64,000 nucleotides of DNA from Bacteroidota bacterium (lineage in GTDB: Bacteria > Bacteroidota > Bacteroidia > UKL13-3), in the NCBI GenBank assembly GCA_947477885.1, contig CANJUD010000002.1, positions 248,001 through 312,000 of the forward strand. The letters run 5' to 3'. The position numbers and the translations under genes were made by a program. The number at the start of each line of letters is the position of its first letter. Position 1 is the first letter of the stretch. Positions 49,499 to 59,701 of this stretch are shown here, piece after piece. The notes under the pieces were generated by a model that saw only the letters and a program-made list of their open reading frames with translations, made no database searches and had not been told where the DNA came from.

Positions 49499-49528
49499 AA
49501 AAAGGCCACTCAATATGAGCAGCCTTTA
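49499..49528 (-). terminator. Putative terminator hairpin downstream of rpsC
   Basis: AAAGGC-ca-CTCA-ata-TGAG-ca-GCCTTT with A tract on the distal side for the minus strand. Confidence 0.6.
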
Positions 49529-49600
49529 TATTTATTCTTGTGTAAGTAAGATTGGCATCTAGTCTATATACTTTATACCATCTACTTTATACTTCTTCGT

Positions 49601-50416
49601 TTATCTTCCACCTCCACCACCGCCTCTGCGGTCACCGCCACCACCACTAGGTCCACGACGTTCACGACGTTCGCCACCACCACCACCTCTGCGGTCTCTG
49701 CGATCACCACCGCCACGGTTATCACCGCCACGATTATCGCCACCACCACGGTTGCTGCTAGTCATTCCGATGTTAGGGCTAAGGTCACGTTTGCCTAGCA
49801 CTTCGCCACGGCATATCCATACTTTCACACCTATTTTACCATATACTGTTAGTGCTTCGCTTAATGCATAGTCAATATCAGCTCGGAAAGTGTGCAATGG
49901 GGTACGTCCTTCTTTGTATTGTTCGCTTCGGGCAATCTCGGCTCCACCTAAACGGCCAGAAACCATTACTTTAATTCCTTCAGCACCCATACGCATAGTT
50001 GATGAGATAGACATCTTAACAGCTCTTTTAAAAGAAACACGAGCTTCTAATTGCTGAGCAATAGAGTCTGCTACCAATTTAGCATCCAACTCAGGACGTT
50101 TGATTTCAAATATATTTATTTGAATATCCTTTTTGGTAAGCTTTTTAATTTCTTCTTTAATCTTATCTACTTCAGCACCACCTTTCCCGATAACAATACC
50201 TGGGCGGCTAGTGTGAACAGTAATAATAATACGTTTCAAAGTACGCTCAATAACGATACGGGCAATGCCACCTTTCGCTATACGAGCTTTTAAATAGTTC
50301 CTGATTTTCTCGTCTTCGAGTAACTTTTCAGCAGCATTGCGGCCACCAAACCAATTAGAGTCCCAACCTTTGATGATTCCAAGCCTAAAGCCTACGGGGT
50401 TAACTTTTTGTCCCAT
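49601..50416 (-). CDS. rpsC: 30S ribosomal protein S3 with Gly/Arg/Asp-rich C-terminal extension
   Basis: '[25 protein letters not shown]...' S3; tail '[52 protein letters not shown]'. Confidence 0.97.
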   Translation of the reverse strand: MGQKVNPVGFRLGIIKGWDSNWFGGRNAAEKLLEDEKIRNYLKARIAKGGIARIVIERTLKRIIITVHTSRPGIVIGKGGAEVDKIKEEIKKLTKKDIQINIFEIKRPELDAKLVADSIAQQLEARVSFKRAVKMSISSTMRMGAEGIKVMVSGRLGGAEIARSEQYKEGRTPLHTFRADIDYALSEALTVYGKIGVKVWICRGEVLGKRDLSPNIGMTSSNRGGGDNRGGDNRGGGDRRDRRGGGGGERRERRGPSGGGGDRRGGGGGGR

Positions 50417-50419
50417 GTA

Positions 50420-50827
50420 TTAATTATTATTTTCGGTTATTGTTTCGGTTGCTTCTTCTACAACTGCATCATTGCTTGTAGCCACTTTGCTATCAACTAT
50501 CAAAGTAATATGATTCGAACGTTTGCGGATACGATACCCACGTCCTTGTGGAGCTGGTCTCATGCGTTTGGCCATAGTACCACCGTCTACATATATTGTT
50601 TTTACAAACAGTTCGCTTTCTTCTACACGGTTACCAGGATTCTTTTGTTCCCAGTTCGATATGGCAGATTTCAATAGTTTCTCAACATAGTTGGCATATA
50701 TCTGCCTGTTGTTAAACTTAAGAGTATTTAAAGCTCTTTCCACCTTTTCGCCCCTTATCATATCTACAATCAGCCTCATTTTACGAGGCGATGTGGGGCA
50801 GTTATTTAATATTGCTACAGCTTCCAT
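50420..50827 (-). CDS. rplV: 50S ribosomal protein L22
   Basis: '[30 protein letters not shown]'. Confidence 0.95.
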   Translation of the reverse strand: MEAVAILNNCPTSPRKMRLIVDMIRGEKVERALNTLKFNNRQIYANYVEKLLKSAISNWEQKNPGNRVEESELFVKTIYVDGGTMAKRMRPAPQGRGYRIRKRSNHITLIVDSKVATSNDAVVEEATETITENNN

Positions 50828-50834
50828 TTTCTAG

Positions 50835-51101
50835 TTAGTTTTTCTTTTCTGGATGAGATTTAAATGAGCGGGTTGGAGAGAATTCTCCCAATTTGTGCCC
50901 CACCATATTTTCAGTAACATACACAGGTATAAATTTATTTCCGTTATGTACAGCAAATGTTTGCCCTACAAAGTCTGGAGTTATCATGGTACGGCGTGAC
51001 CAAGTTTTAATCACCGATTTCTTTTTTGATTCAATCAAAGCCATCACTTTCTTTTCAAGTTTGATGTCAACGAATGGTCCTTTTTTAAGTGAACGTGGCA
51101 T
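50835..51101 (-). CDS. rpsS: 30S ribosomal protein S19
   Basis: '[19 protein letters not shown]...[21 protein letters not shown]'. Confidence 0.97.
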   Translation of the reverse strand: MPRSLKKGPFVDIKLEKKVMALIESKKKSVIKTWSRRTMITPDFVGQTFAVHNGNKFIPVYVTENMVGHKLGEFSPTRSFKSHPEKKN

Positions 51102-51115
51102 AGTGTTTTATTATA

Positions 51116-51940
51116 TTATTTTTTACGACGGTCTATGATATATTGATTTGAAGCTTTTTTCTTGTCACGTGTTTTGTAACCTTTGGCTAGCAATCCTTTG
51201 CGTGAACGTGGATGTCCACCTGAAGCACGGCCTTCGCCACCACCCATCGGGTGATCCACTGGGTTCATCGCTACTGGTCTTGTACGAGGGCGACGTCCTA
51301 ACCAACGTGAACGACCGGCTTTACCGCTGCGTTGTTGGTTATGGTCTGAGTTAGATACCGAACCGATTGTGGCTAAACAAGTAACCAATATCATACGGGT
51401 TTCGCCTGAAGGCATTTTCATAGTAGCATAGCGTCCGTCGCGGGCAAGTAATTGTGCATACCCACCAGCACCACGAGCCATAATACCGCCTTGCCCAGGT
51501 CTTAATTCTACATTGTGCACAACCGACCCTAGTGGTACTTCAGAAAGTGGTAATGCATTACCAATATCTGGTACTGAACCAGGTCCGCTCATTACTGTTT
51601 GTCCTACTTTAATTCCGGCAGGAGCAATAATATAGCGTTTTTCGCCATCTGTGTATGTAATCAATGAAATAAAACAAGAACGGTTTGGATCATACTCTAC
51701 TGTATTTACAATAGCTTTTTCACCATGTCTTTCGCGTTTGAAATCAACGATACGATATCTTCTTTTATGCCCTCCGCCTATTTGACGCATGGTCATCTTT
51801 CCTGAATCGTTACGTCCACCTGATTTTTTCAGGTCAACTACCAACGATTTCTCAGGTTTACTAGCAGTAAGCTCTTCAAACTTAAGAGCTACTTTAAACC
51901 TAGTACCGGGTGTTATTGGGTTATATCTTCTAACTGCCAT
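51116..51940 (-). CDS. rplB: 50S ribosomal protein L2
   Basis: '[17 protein letters not shown]...[25 protein letters not shown]'. Confidence 0.97.
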   Translation of the reverse strand: MAVRRYNPITPGTRFKVALKFEELTASKPEKSLVVDLKKSGGRNDSGKMTMRQIGGGHKRRYRIVDFKRERHGEKAIVNTVEYDPNRSCFISLITYTDGEKRYIIAPAGIKVGQTVMSGPGSVPDIGNALPLSEVPLGSVVHNVELRPGQGGIMARGAGGYAQLLARDGRYATMKMPSGETRMILVTCLATIGSVSNSDHNQQRSGKAGRSRWLGRRPRTRPVAMNPVDHPMGGGEGRASGGHPRSRKGLLAKGYKTRDKKKASNQYIIDRRKK

Positions 51941-51948
51941 TGCTGTAA

Positions 51949-52239
51949 TTATATGTTAGCGTAAAAATCTATTTCTTGTCCATCTTTCAAAGTGATGATG
52001 GCTTTCTTAAAAGCTGCTTTTTTACCATGAACAAGTCCTTGTTTGGTATTCCGCGATTTGCGTTTACCATTATATACCATAGTGTTCACAGATTCTACTT
52101 CCACTGCATACATAGTAGTGATAGCTTTTGCTATCTGGTCTTTGCTTGCATCACGAGTTACTATAAAGCCATATTTATGTAGCTTGTCAGTAATCTTCTG
52201 CATCTTCTCTGTTACAACTGGTTTAATTAATATATTCAT
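51949..52239 (-). CDS. rplW: 50S ribosomal protein L23
   Basis: '[11 protein letters not shown]...[33 protein letters not shown]'. Confidence 0.95.
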   Translation of the reverse strand: MNILIKPVVTEKMQKITDKLHKYGFIVTRDASKDQIAKAITTMYAVEVESVNTMVYNGKRKSRNTKQGLVHGKKAAFKKAIITLKDGQEIDFYANI

Positions 52240-52246
52240 CTTCGTC

Positions 52247-52873
52247 TTACTTTAAAAGTTCTTCAATTTTCTGTACTGAGTTTTCCATCAAAATTAAGGT
52301 TTGACAATTCAACAAATCATAAGTGTTGATATCGCCCGCAGCCATAATTTTTCCTTTTGCAAGGTTTCTACCTGATAAGTATATATTCTTATTATAATCA
52401 TCAGTAACAAATAAGAATTTTTTATCTGCTAAGTTCAAGTTACTAATCATCTCAGTAAAGCTCTTAGTTTTAGGAGCATCGAACGAGAATTGCTCAATCA
52501 CTGTAATACTATTATCTTTAGCTTTGCTTGACAATGCTGATATACGGGCAAGTGATTTTACTTTCTTGTTCAATTTGAAATGATAGTCACGTGGGTGTGG
52601 ACCAAAAATCCTTGCACCACCTACTATGGTTCCCGATTTGATTGAACCAGCACGGGCACCACCTGTACCTTTTTGACGTTTCAATTTCCTAGTAGAACCT
52701 GACATTTGAGAACGCTCTCTTGAACTATGTGTTCCTTGTCTTTTGTTAGCCAAAATTTGTTTAACATCAAGCCACATCACGTGTTCGTTTGGTGCTGCAC
52801 CAAATACGCTAGAATCCAATTTGGCTTTGCGTCCGGTTTCAGAACCACTTAAGTTATATATACTAAGTTCCAT
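52247..52873 (-). CDS. rplD: 50S ribosomal protein L4
   Basis: 'RQGTHSSRERSQMSGSTRKLKRQKGTGGARAGSIKSGTIVGGARIFGPHPRDYHFKLNKKVKSLA'. Confidence 0.96.
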   Translation of the reverse strand: MELSIYNLSGSETGRKAKLDSSVFGAAPNEHVMWLDVKQILANKRQGTHSSRERSQMSGSTRKLKRQKGTGGARAGSIKSGTIVGGARIFGPHPRDYHFKLNKKVKSLARISALSSKAKDNSITVIEQFSFDAPKTKSFTEMISNLNLADKKFLFVTDDYNKNIYLSGRNLAKGKIMAAGDINTYDLLNCQTLILMENSVQKIEELLK

Positions 52874-52874
52874 G

Positions 52875-53489
52875 TTATTTTTCGATTAAAATATATGAAC
52901 CATTGGAACCAGGTACCGCACCTTTGATTACCAATAGATTGTTTTCTTTGTTTATTTTAAGAACTGCAAGATTCATCATCTTTACACGTGTACCACCCAT
53001 ACGGCCAGCCATACGCATTCCTTTGAAAACCCTAGAAGGGAAAGAAGATGCACCTAATGACCCTGGAGCACGAAGACGGTTATGTTGTCCGTGAGTTGAA
53101 CCTCCAACACCAGCAAATCCGTGGCGTTTTACAACACCTTGGAAACCTTTTCCTTTTGTATTAGCTATAGCATCTACAAAATCTCCTTCTGCAAATAAGT
53201 CAACTGTTACAGTATCGCCCAAACTCATCGCTTGGTCAAAATGAAACTCAGCAACCTTTGATTTGGGAGTTGTTTTCGCTTTAGCAAAGTGCCCAATCAT
53301 GGGTTTGCCAGCATTCTTAACTTTAGCTTCACCAAAACCTAATTGAATAGCGGCATAGCCATCACTTTCAACGGTTTTTACTTGTGTAACCACACATGGA
53401 CCTGCTTGTATTACTGTACAAGCGTGTTTCTTACCTTCAGGGGTAATTACACTCGTCATGCCAATTTTTTTTCCTATTATTCCTGCCAT
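52875..53489 (-). CDS. rplC: 50S ribosomal protein L3
   Basis: '[20 protein letters not shown]...[34 protein letters not shown]'. Confidence 0.96.
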   Translation of the reverse strand: MAGIIGKKIGMTSVITPEGKKHACTVIQAGPCVVTQVKTVESDGYAAIQLGFGEAKVKNAGKPMIGHFAKAKTTPKSKVAEFHFDQAMSLGDTVTVDLFAEGDFVDAIANTKGKGFQGVVKRHGFAGVGGSTHGQHNRLRAPGSLGASSFPSRVFKGMRMAGRMGGTRVKMMNLAVLKINKENNLLVIKGAVPGSNGSYILIEK

Positions 53490-53505
53490 TGTAGTATCCT
53501 AATTA

Positions 53506-53814
53506 TCAAACTTTAATTTCAACATCAACCCCACTGGGTAATTCTAATTTCATCAATGCATCCACAGTTTTCGAAGTAGAGCTGTAGATATCCAACAAAC
53601 GCTTATAAGAGCACTGTTGGAACTGTTCACGTGCCTTCTTATTAACGTGGGGCGAACGTAAAACGGTAAATATCTTCTTATCAGTTGGTAATGGTATAGG
53701 ACCACTAACAATTGCACCGGTAGATTTAACCGTTTTCACAATCTTCTCTGCAGACTTGTCAACCAAGTTGTAGTCGAATGATTTGAGTTTTATTCTGATC
53801 TTCTGTGAAACCAT
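53506..53814 (-). CDS. rpsJ: 30S ribosomal protein S10
   Basis: '[41 protein letters not shown]'. Confidence 0.97.
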   Translation of the reverse strand: MVSQKIRIKLKSFDYNLVDKSAEKIVKTVKSTGAIVSGPIPLPTDKKIFTVLRSPHVNKKAREQFQQCSYKRLLDIYSSTSKTVDALMKLELPSGVDVEIKV

Positions 53815-53836
53815 CTTATTGTATATTCTTTAATTA

Positions 53837-55966
53837 TTAGTTACTTTTTTTACCGTTTATCTTGGCTAAAACTTCTTCCGCAATGTTGCGAGGAGCATCA
53901 GCATAGTGATCAAATTCCATAGTTGATGAGGCACGACCAGAAGTAATAGTACGTAACTGTGTTACATAACCAAACATCTCGCCCAATGGCACTTTAGCTT
54001 TTACTACTTGCGAACCTGCACGTGAGTCCATACCATCCAATTGGCCACGGCGTTTGTTCAAGTCACCTATTACATCACCCATATTTTCTTCAGGTGTTAG
54101 CACTTCAATTTTCATGATAGGCTCTAATAACACGGGAGATGCTTTTTTACAAGCTTCTTTAAACGCAAGACGCGCACAAAGTTCAAACGACATTGAGTCC
54201 GAGTCAACGGCGTGGAAAGATCCATCAAACAAACGTACTCTGATATTCTCAACAGGGTAACCTGCAAGAACGCCGTTAGACATTGATGAGGCAAATCCTT
54301 TTTGAACTGACGGGATATATTCTTTTGGTATTGCACCACCCACAATCTCATTGATGAATTCCAGACCTTTAGTTTCAGCTGTAGGAGGAAGTATCTCAAA
54401 CTGGATATCGGCAAATTTACCGCGACCACCTGTTTGTTTCTTATACACCTCGCGATGAGTAACTGCCTGCGTAATGGTTTCTTTATAAGCAACCTGTGGG
54501 GCACCTTGGTTAATTTCTACTTTAAACTCTCTACGTAAACGGTCAACAATAATTTCAAGGTGAAGCTCGCCCATTCCTGATATAATGTTTTGTCCTGTTT
54601 CCTCATCAGTATGCACTTTAAAGGTTGGATCCTCTTCAGCTAGTTTAGCCAATGACACACCTAGTCTGTCCATATCAGCTTGAGTTTTGGGCTCAATCGC
54701 TAATCCAATAACAGGATCAGGAAAATTCATAGCTTCTAAAACAATCGGAAATTTTTCGTCGCACAAAGTATCCCCTGTACGAATATCTTTAAATCCAACT
54801 GCAGCTCCAATATCGCCAGCACCAAGAAACTCAATGGGGTTTTGCTTGTTAGCATGCATTTGGAAAATACGAGAGATGCGCTCTTTGTTTCCAGTGCGGG
54901 TATTATATACATATGAACCTGCATCTAACTTGCCTGAGTATGCACGCATAAAAGCCAAACGTCCTACGAAAGGATCAGTTGCAATTTTGAATGCAAGAGC
55001 AGTAAAAGGTTCATTATAATCAGGTTTACGAGATACTTCTTCATCAGTATCAGGGTTTGTGCCTACTACGCTTTCACGATCCATTGGACTAGGCATTAAT
55101 TCCATAACCAAATCAAGCATAGTTTGTACACCTTTATTTTTGAAAGATGAACCACAAACCATTGGAACTATTTTCATAGCCAAACATGCTTTGCGAAGTG
55201 CATCTAATATTTCACGCTCAGTAATAGAAGCTGGATCTTCAAAGAATTTTTCCATTAAATGGTCGTCAAATTCAGAAACTGATTCTAGTAATTTACCTCT
55301 CCATTCTTTGGCTTCTTCTATCATATCTTCAGGAATTGGCACTTCTTTGAAGGTCATTCCTTTGTCTTCTTCGTTCCAAACCATACCACGGAAGTTGATT
55401 AAGTCAACCACGCCAGTAAAGTTATCTTCAGCTCCTATTGGTAATTGTAAGGGAACAGCATTGCTGCCTAACATTTCTCGCACTTGTTTAACAACCATTA
55501 AAAAGTCAGCACCTGCACGGTCCATTTTATTAACGAAACCAATACGTGCAACATTGTAATTATTTGCCAAACGCCAGTTGGTTTCTGATTGTGGTTCAAC
55601 ACCATCAACTGCAGAAAACAAAAACACCAACCCATCAAGTACACGTAATGAACGATTTACTTCTACAGTAAAATCCACGTGACCAGGGGTGTCTATTATA
55701 TTAATATGGTATTGTTTTGTGTCAGGAGTTTTGTTGCCATCTTTCATTGGATAATTCCATGAAACTGTAGTAGCAGCAGAAGTAATTGTGATTCCACGTT
55801 CTTGTTCCTGTGCCATCCAGTCCATAGTAGCGGCACCATCATGCACTTCGCCTATTTTGTGATTGACACCGGCATAATATAAGATACGTTCAGTAGTGGT
55901 AGTTTTACCCGCATCAATGTGGGCAGCAATCCCAATATTTCTAGTATATTTTAAATCTCTTGACAT
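53837..55966 (-). CDS. fusA: Elongation factor G
   Basis: '[60 protein letters not shown]'. Confidence 0.98.
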   Translation of the reverse strand: MSRDLKYTRNIGIAAHIDAGKTTTTERILYYAGVNHKIGEVHDGAATMDWMAQEQERGITITSAATTVSWNYPMKDGNKTPDTKQYHINIIDTPGHVDFTVEVNRSLRVLDGLVFLFSAVDGVEPQSETNWRLANNYNVARIGFVNKMDRAGADFLMVVKQVREMLGSNAVPLQLPIGAEDNFTGVVDLINFRGMVWNEEDKGMTFKEVPIPEDMIEEAKEWRGKLLESVSEFDDHLMEKFFEDPASITEREILDALRKACLAMKIVPMVCGSSFKNKGVQTMLDLVMELMPSPMDRESVVGTNPDTDEEVSRKPDYNEPFTALAFKIATDPFVGRLAFMRAYSGKLDAGSYVYNTRTGNKERISRIFQMHANKQNPIEFLGAGDIGAAVGFKDIRTGDTLCDEKFPIVLEAMNFPDPVIGLAIEPKTQADMDRLGVSLAKLAEEDPTFKVHTDEETGQNIISGMGELHLEIIVDRLRREFKVEINQGAPQVAYKETITQAVTHREVYKKQTGGRGKFADIQFEILPPTAETKGLEFINEIVGGAIPKEYIPSVQKGFASSMSNGVLAGYPVENIRVRLFDGSFHAVDSDSMSFELCARLAFKEACKKASPVLLEPIMKIEVLTPEENMGDVIGDLNKRRGQLDGMDSRAGSQVVKAKVPLGEMFGYVTQLRTITSGRASSTMEFDHYADAPRNIAEEVLAKINGKKSN

Positions 55967-55972
55967 GTATAT

Positions 55973-56440
55973 TTATGCTCTAAAATGTGAGAACGCTTTA
56001 TTGGCTTCTGCCATTTTGTGTGTGTCTTCTTTCTTTTTAACCGATGCGCCTTCACTTTTTGAAGCTGCTATAATTTCGGAGGCCATACGTTGTGCCATGG
56101 ATTTTTCGTTACGTTTGCGTGAGTATGCAATCATCCATTTCATACCAAGTAATATTTTACGCTCAGGACCCACTTCAATAGGTATTTGAAAGTTGGCACC
56201 TCCCACCCTACGAGCCTTAGTTTCAACTGATGGCATCACATTGTTCAATGCTTTTTTCCAAACATCAATTCCGCGTTCTTGCGTTTTTCCTTCAACAATA
56301 TCCAATGATTCATAGAATATTTTAAAGGCTAAACCTTTTTTGCCTTCCCACATCATGTGGTTTACAAAACGTGTTACCATAACATCGTTGTATTTCGAAT
56401 CGGGCAGAAGGATGCGTTTCTTGGGTTTCGCTTTTCTCAT
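55973..56440 (-). CDS. rpsG: 30S ribosomal protein S7
   Basis: 'MRKAKPKKRILLPDSKYNDVMVTRFVNHMMWEGKKGLAFKIFYESLDIV'. Confidence 0.97.
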   Translation of the reverse strand: MRKAKPKKRILLPDSKYNDVMVTRFVNHMMWEGKKGLAFKIFYESLDIVEGKTQERGIDVWKKALNNVMPSVETKARRVGGANFQIPIEVGPERKILLGMKWMIAYSRKRNEKSMAQRMASEIIAASKSEGASVKKKEDTHKMAEANKAFSHFRA

Positions 56441-56479
56441 CTTATTGGTATAGTAAAATTATTGATGTGTCTTAATTAA

Positions 56480-56893
56480 TTATTTTTTCTTCTTAGTTGT
56501 TGCTGCCGCAGCCGCTGCTCCAGCTTTAGGTCTTTTGGCACCGTATTTCGAACGGCGTTGTCTGCGTCCATCAACACCAGCAGTATCTAATGCACCACGA
56601 ATAATGTGATAACGCACTCCAGGTAAATCTTTAACCCTACCGCCACGTATTAATACGATAGAGTGTTCTTGTAGGTTATGACCTTCACCAGGGATATATG
56701 CATTCACTTCATTACCATTGGTAAGACGCACACGGGCTACTTTACGAAGAGCCGAGTTTGGTTTTTTGGGAGTGGTAGTGTACACACGAGTACAAACACC
56801 TCTGCGCTGTGGGCAAGAATCAAGGGCTGGAGATTTAGACTTCTCGGCCTTGCTCTCTCTGCCTTTTCTTACTAATTGTTGGATGGTTGGCAT
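56480..56893 (-). CDS. rpsL: 30S ribosomal protein S12
   Basis: '[57 protein letters not shown]'. Confidence 0.98.
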   Translation of the reverse strand: MPTIQQLVRKGRESKAEKSKSPALDSCPQRRGVCTRVYTTTPKKPNSALRKVARVRLTNGNEVNAYIPGEGHNLQEHSIVLIRGGRVKDLPGVRYHIIRGALDTAGVDGRRQRRSKYGAKRPKAGAAAAAATTKKKK

Positions 56894-56923
56894 TCTATTT
56901 TGCTAGTTTTAAAAAACGGACTG

Positions 56924-56954
56924 CAAAAGTAGGCATATCTACCGAAATTACAAA
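56924..56954 (-). promoter_or_regulatory. Bacteroidetes-type promoter for the rpsL-rpsG-fusA-S10 cluster
   Basis: Minus strand TTTG-N19-TACTTTTG (exact TTTG/TAnnTTTG consensus), 30 nt upstream of rpsL ATG. Confidence 0.75.
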
Positions 56955-57165
56955 CGGGGGAATAAAAATATTTTTAGGATGAGGTACTAAGGCTATAAAT
57001 AAATTAAAATGCTAATAAACAAGTATTTTAATAATAAACATAGCCTTGTTAAAACTCCTTAATAAATCGGGGACCAGAAATACATCAGATTTTATTGTGT
57101 CGCATTTAACTTTCAGGAAGAAATAAATGCCCAACTATTTTTAGTTTATAAAAGTAAGTTATAAA

Positions 57166-57450
57166 TCAATTTTTCGGGAAAGGATCTGAAAACATCTCTT
57201 TGGAGATAAAATCCCAATCGTTAAGCGCATTTAGGAACGCTATCAGTGCTTTTTTATCTTGATCGCTGAAATTAAACCTAACCGGCTGCTGTGAATTCCA
57301 ATCTTTTAAAGTGTGGGTTAAACTAGAGTTTGCTCTTACCCCAGTGCTGTAATGGTTAATAACCTCTTCTAATGTTTTAAATCGACCATCGTGCATGTAG
57401 GGTGAAGAAAGTGCAATATTTCTTAAAGAAGGTATGGAGAAAATCGCTTT
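57166..57450 (-). pseudogene. C-terminal fragment of a di-haem cytochrome c peroxidase (MauG/CCP family)
   Basis: 'KAIFSIPSLRNIALSSPYMHDGRFKTLEEVINHYSTGVRANSSL...FNFSDQDKKALIAFLNALND' is the CCP C-terminus; catalytic/haem N-terminal part absent. Confidence 0.8.
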
Positions 57451-57969
57451 CAACATCTGTAGCATGTATGTCCAAAGTTTGATTTCCCTTTTTTGACCAT
57501 ATATAATTCACTAGCGGTTTGTCCATAGTAGGAGAATTACTTTTATTGCTCGAATTTTGCATATAAGAATACAGCGAAAACCCCTGATCCTACTGTACGT
57601 TCACAAATTGGGATAAGCAACATCTATCATATATAAATGTGTACTCTTTACCCGAATCCAAATCGACAGATGCGGAATAAACTGCCTCCTCATAACAATA
57701 ACTCCCGGTCTGCTGACTTTGCAACTTAACCGTACAGGTATTATACAGTTTGTTGTCGTTAAATACTCCTATGTCAAACTCTTGATTAAAATTAGCATTA
57801 GTAGATGGAATTCCAGACCGATACATTTTTACAGTCAACTCATATTTTAAAGTGGCGCCATTGTTAATTGACACTGCATATTGGCAACTCATTACCCCAC
57901 CTACCAAGTGAGTAACATTGGCACTTATAAAAAGTAAAAAAAGAACAGTTGAGCAATTATTTTCTTCAT
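57450..57969 (-). pseudogene. N-terminal fragment of a 'THLVGGE'-type T9SS/gliding-associated secreted protein, with an in-frame stop and a homopolymer frameshift
   Basis: Signal peptide from ATG 57969 readable only across the A7/T7 run 57936-57942; 'ANVTHLVGGVMSCQYAVSINNGATLKYELTVKMYRSG...EYTFIYDRCCLSQFVNVQ*DQGFSLYSYMQNSSNKSNSPTMDKPLVNYIWSKKGNQTLDIHATD'. Confidence 0.75.
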
Positions 57970-58018
57970 TGAACTAAGTTTTAATGGGGCAAGTGTATCC
58001 CAAAACAATTACAGTTTT

Positions 58019-58945
58019 TTATTTTCCATGCAAAAACTTCGCTTTATCTCTTGGTAATTGCACAGTATAAGTTTTACCTAGTTTATTGGTGAGCGAGGTC
58101 TTTTTAATCCAGGGGTTAAAAGTGCGTAGTACTTTATAATTTACACCATGTGCCTGGGCCCAATCGCTCCAGTTAGTTACTGGGCCACTTACTGTTTCAT
58201 CGGTGGTAGGATTTGTTGGGTAACCTGCCACATCGGCCATTTTATATCCGTACTTTTCAGGTGTTGTAAGTATTTCCTTTAGGGCCACAATACGAAACAA
58301 GTAACGTGAAGTTTCTTGGTTGATGAACAAATCGTAATACGAATCTACTTTCTGGAACTTTTGACTTTGTTTGATAGCTCCCATACCGCAGTTATAGCTT
58401 GCTGCCGCTAGGGTCCATGAACCCAAATCATCTTTCATATATTTTAAGAAGGTGCATGCTGCACGTGTTGCTTTATCTAATTGATACCGCTCGTCCACTT
58501 CATCATTAATTTCTAATCCATATCTACGTCCAGTTTCGGGAATAAACTGCCAGAATCCTGCGGCGGCGGCTGGAGATACCACATTGGCCAATCCACTCTC
58601 AGCCACTGCCAAGTATTTAAAATCATCGGGCATGCCTTGCTCTTTAAGGATTTTCTCTATCTCGCCAAAATGCCTTTTCATGCGTTTGTATATAATAATA
58701 TTATTGGACTCGTAAAAGGCGTTCGACAAGAGCTCTCTATCGAAACGCTCCATTACTTCGGGGTCGTCGATGGGTACTTCTTCCCCGCAGAAATCAAGCT
58801 TGGTGGGTAGGGCAAGGCTGTGTATTTCGCGTTCCATAGGCAATGCGATTTTTTTGGTTTCACTCCCTTCAAACAGATAAACCAAACTAGCCAGCACGGT
58901 AAGCATACCTAATGTGCTCAACAATTTTGTTGTTTTACTTTTCAT
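58019..58945 (-). CDS. Membrane-bound lytic murein transglycosylase (MltD-like, SLT domain)
   Basis: 'DDFKYLAVAESGLANVVSPAAAAGFWQFIPETGRRYGLEINDEVDERYQLDKATRAACTFLKYM...LAAASYNCGMGAI'. Confidence 0.92.
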   Translation of the reverse strand: MKSKTTKLLSTLGMLTVLASLVYLFEGSETKKIALPMEREIHSLALPTKLDFCGEEVPIDDPEVMERFDRELLSNAFYESNNIIIYKRMKRHFGEIEKILKEQGMPDDFKYLAVAESGLANVVSPAAAAGFWQFIPETGRRYGLEINDEVDERYQLDKATRAACTFLKYMKDDLGSWTLAAASYNCGMGAIKQSQKFQKVDSYYDLFINQETSRYLFRIVALKEILTTPEKYGYKMADVAGYPTNPTTDETVSGPVTNWSDWAQAHGVNYKVLRTFNPWIKKTSLTNKLGKTYTVQLPRDKAKFLHGK

Positions 58946-59552
58946 CTTCTTCTATGTTTTTAATACCACCTGATATTATGAATTGCATAAATTGGGTAGC
59001 GTTTGTTTCTATTTTTATTACTTGCTCATTGGGCACCAATACCAATTGACCTGATATGGCATAGGAGTCAGGGAAATAAACAGCCATGAAGCCTTGGATA
59101 TTCAGAAACTCTAAATCCTTTTGGGTAACAAATCCCAATCGATGTATACCTGTTTCCGAAATCTTAACCATTACAGGCTGACTGAATTTTTTCTTGTCGC
59201 CCACAAAGGCTTCGGTCATATCTTTGAAAAGATTGTAGAATGTTTTGAGCAGGGGTGTTTTGCTCATCAAATCGTCCAATAAGTCGAATAAAGGGCGGGA
59301 AACAAACTTATTTGCAAAGTATCCTACCACACAAATGGCCCCTATTATAATAACAATTCCTAAACCGGGTATAGCGAAAGCAAAAATGGTATCTACCTTT
59401 TTGAACAACCAATATATGATATATGCTGATGCAACAACTGGCAATACCAATAACAATCCTTTTAAAAAGTAATTGAGTATACGCATAAAGAAAGAACGCC
59501 TGTATCGGCGGTACTCTTGCAAAAGAAAGAATTCGTTTTTAGGGGTAGTCAA
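58935..59552 (-). CDS. DUF502 family membrane protein
   Basis: 'FLKGLLLVLPVVASAYIIYWLFKKVDTIF', 'PLFDLLDDLMSKTPLLKTFYNLFKDMTEAFVGDKKKFSQPVMVKI'. Confidence 0.88.
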   Translation of the reverse strand: MTTPKNEFFLLQEYRRYRRSFFMRILNYFLKGLLLVLPVVASAYIIYWLFKKVDTIFAFAIPGLGIVIIIGAICVVGYFANKFVSRPLFDLLDDLMSKTPLLKTFYNLFKDMTEAFVGDKKKFSQPVMVKISETGIHRLGFVTQKDLEFLNIQGFMAVYFPDSYAISGQLVLVPNEQVIKIETNATQFMQFIISGGIKNIEEDEK

Positions 59553-59619
59553 TTGATTGAATGATTGAAAGAGGTTTGATTAAATAAGCTGTTGGTAACA
59601 GTCTCGATAGCTATCGCTA

Positions 59620-59649
59620 CTATATACTTTATACCATCTACTTTATACT
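59620..59649. repeat. 30-bp sequence identical to 49564-49593
   Basis: ctatatactttataccatctactttatact present at both loci. Confidence 0.85.
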
Positions 59650-59701
59650 ACGAATATACATATAGTTTAGTTGCTATACAAATATTGTTATGAACCAACC
59701 A

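Noticed and set aside
49601-49764. GGN/CGN-rich segment considered as a CRISPR or minisatellite array
   Set aside because: It is in-frame coding sequence of the S3 tail; repeats are short, irregular and lack spacers.
54054-55559. Plus-strand ORFs antisense to fusA (up to 166 aa) and a 126-aa minus alternate-frame ORF
   Set aside because: Antisense/alternate-frame artefacts over EF-G.
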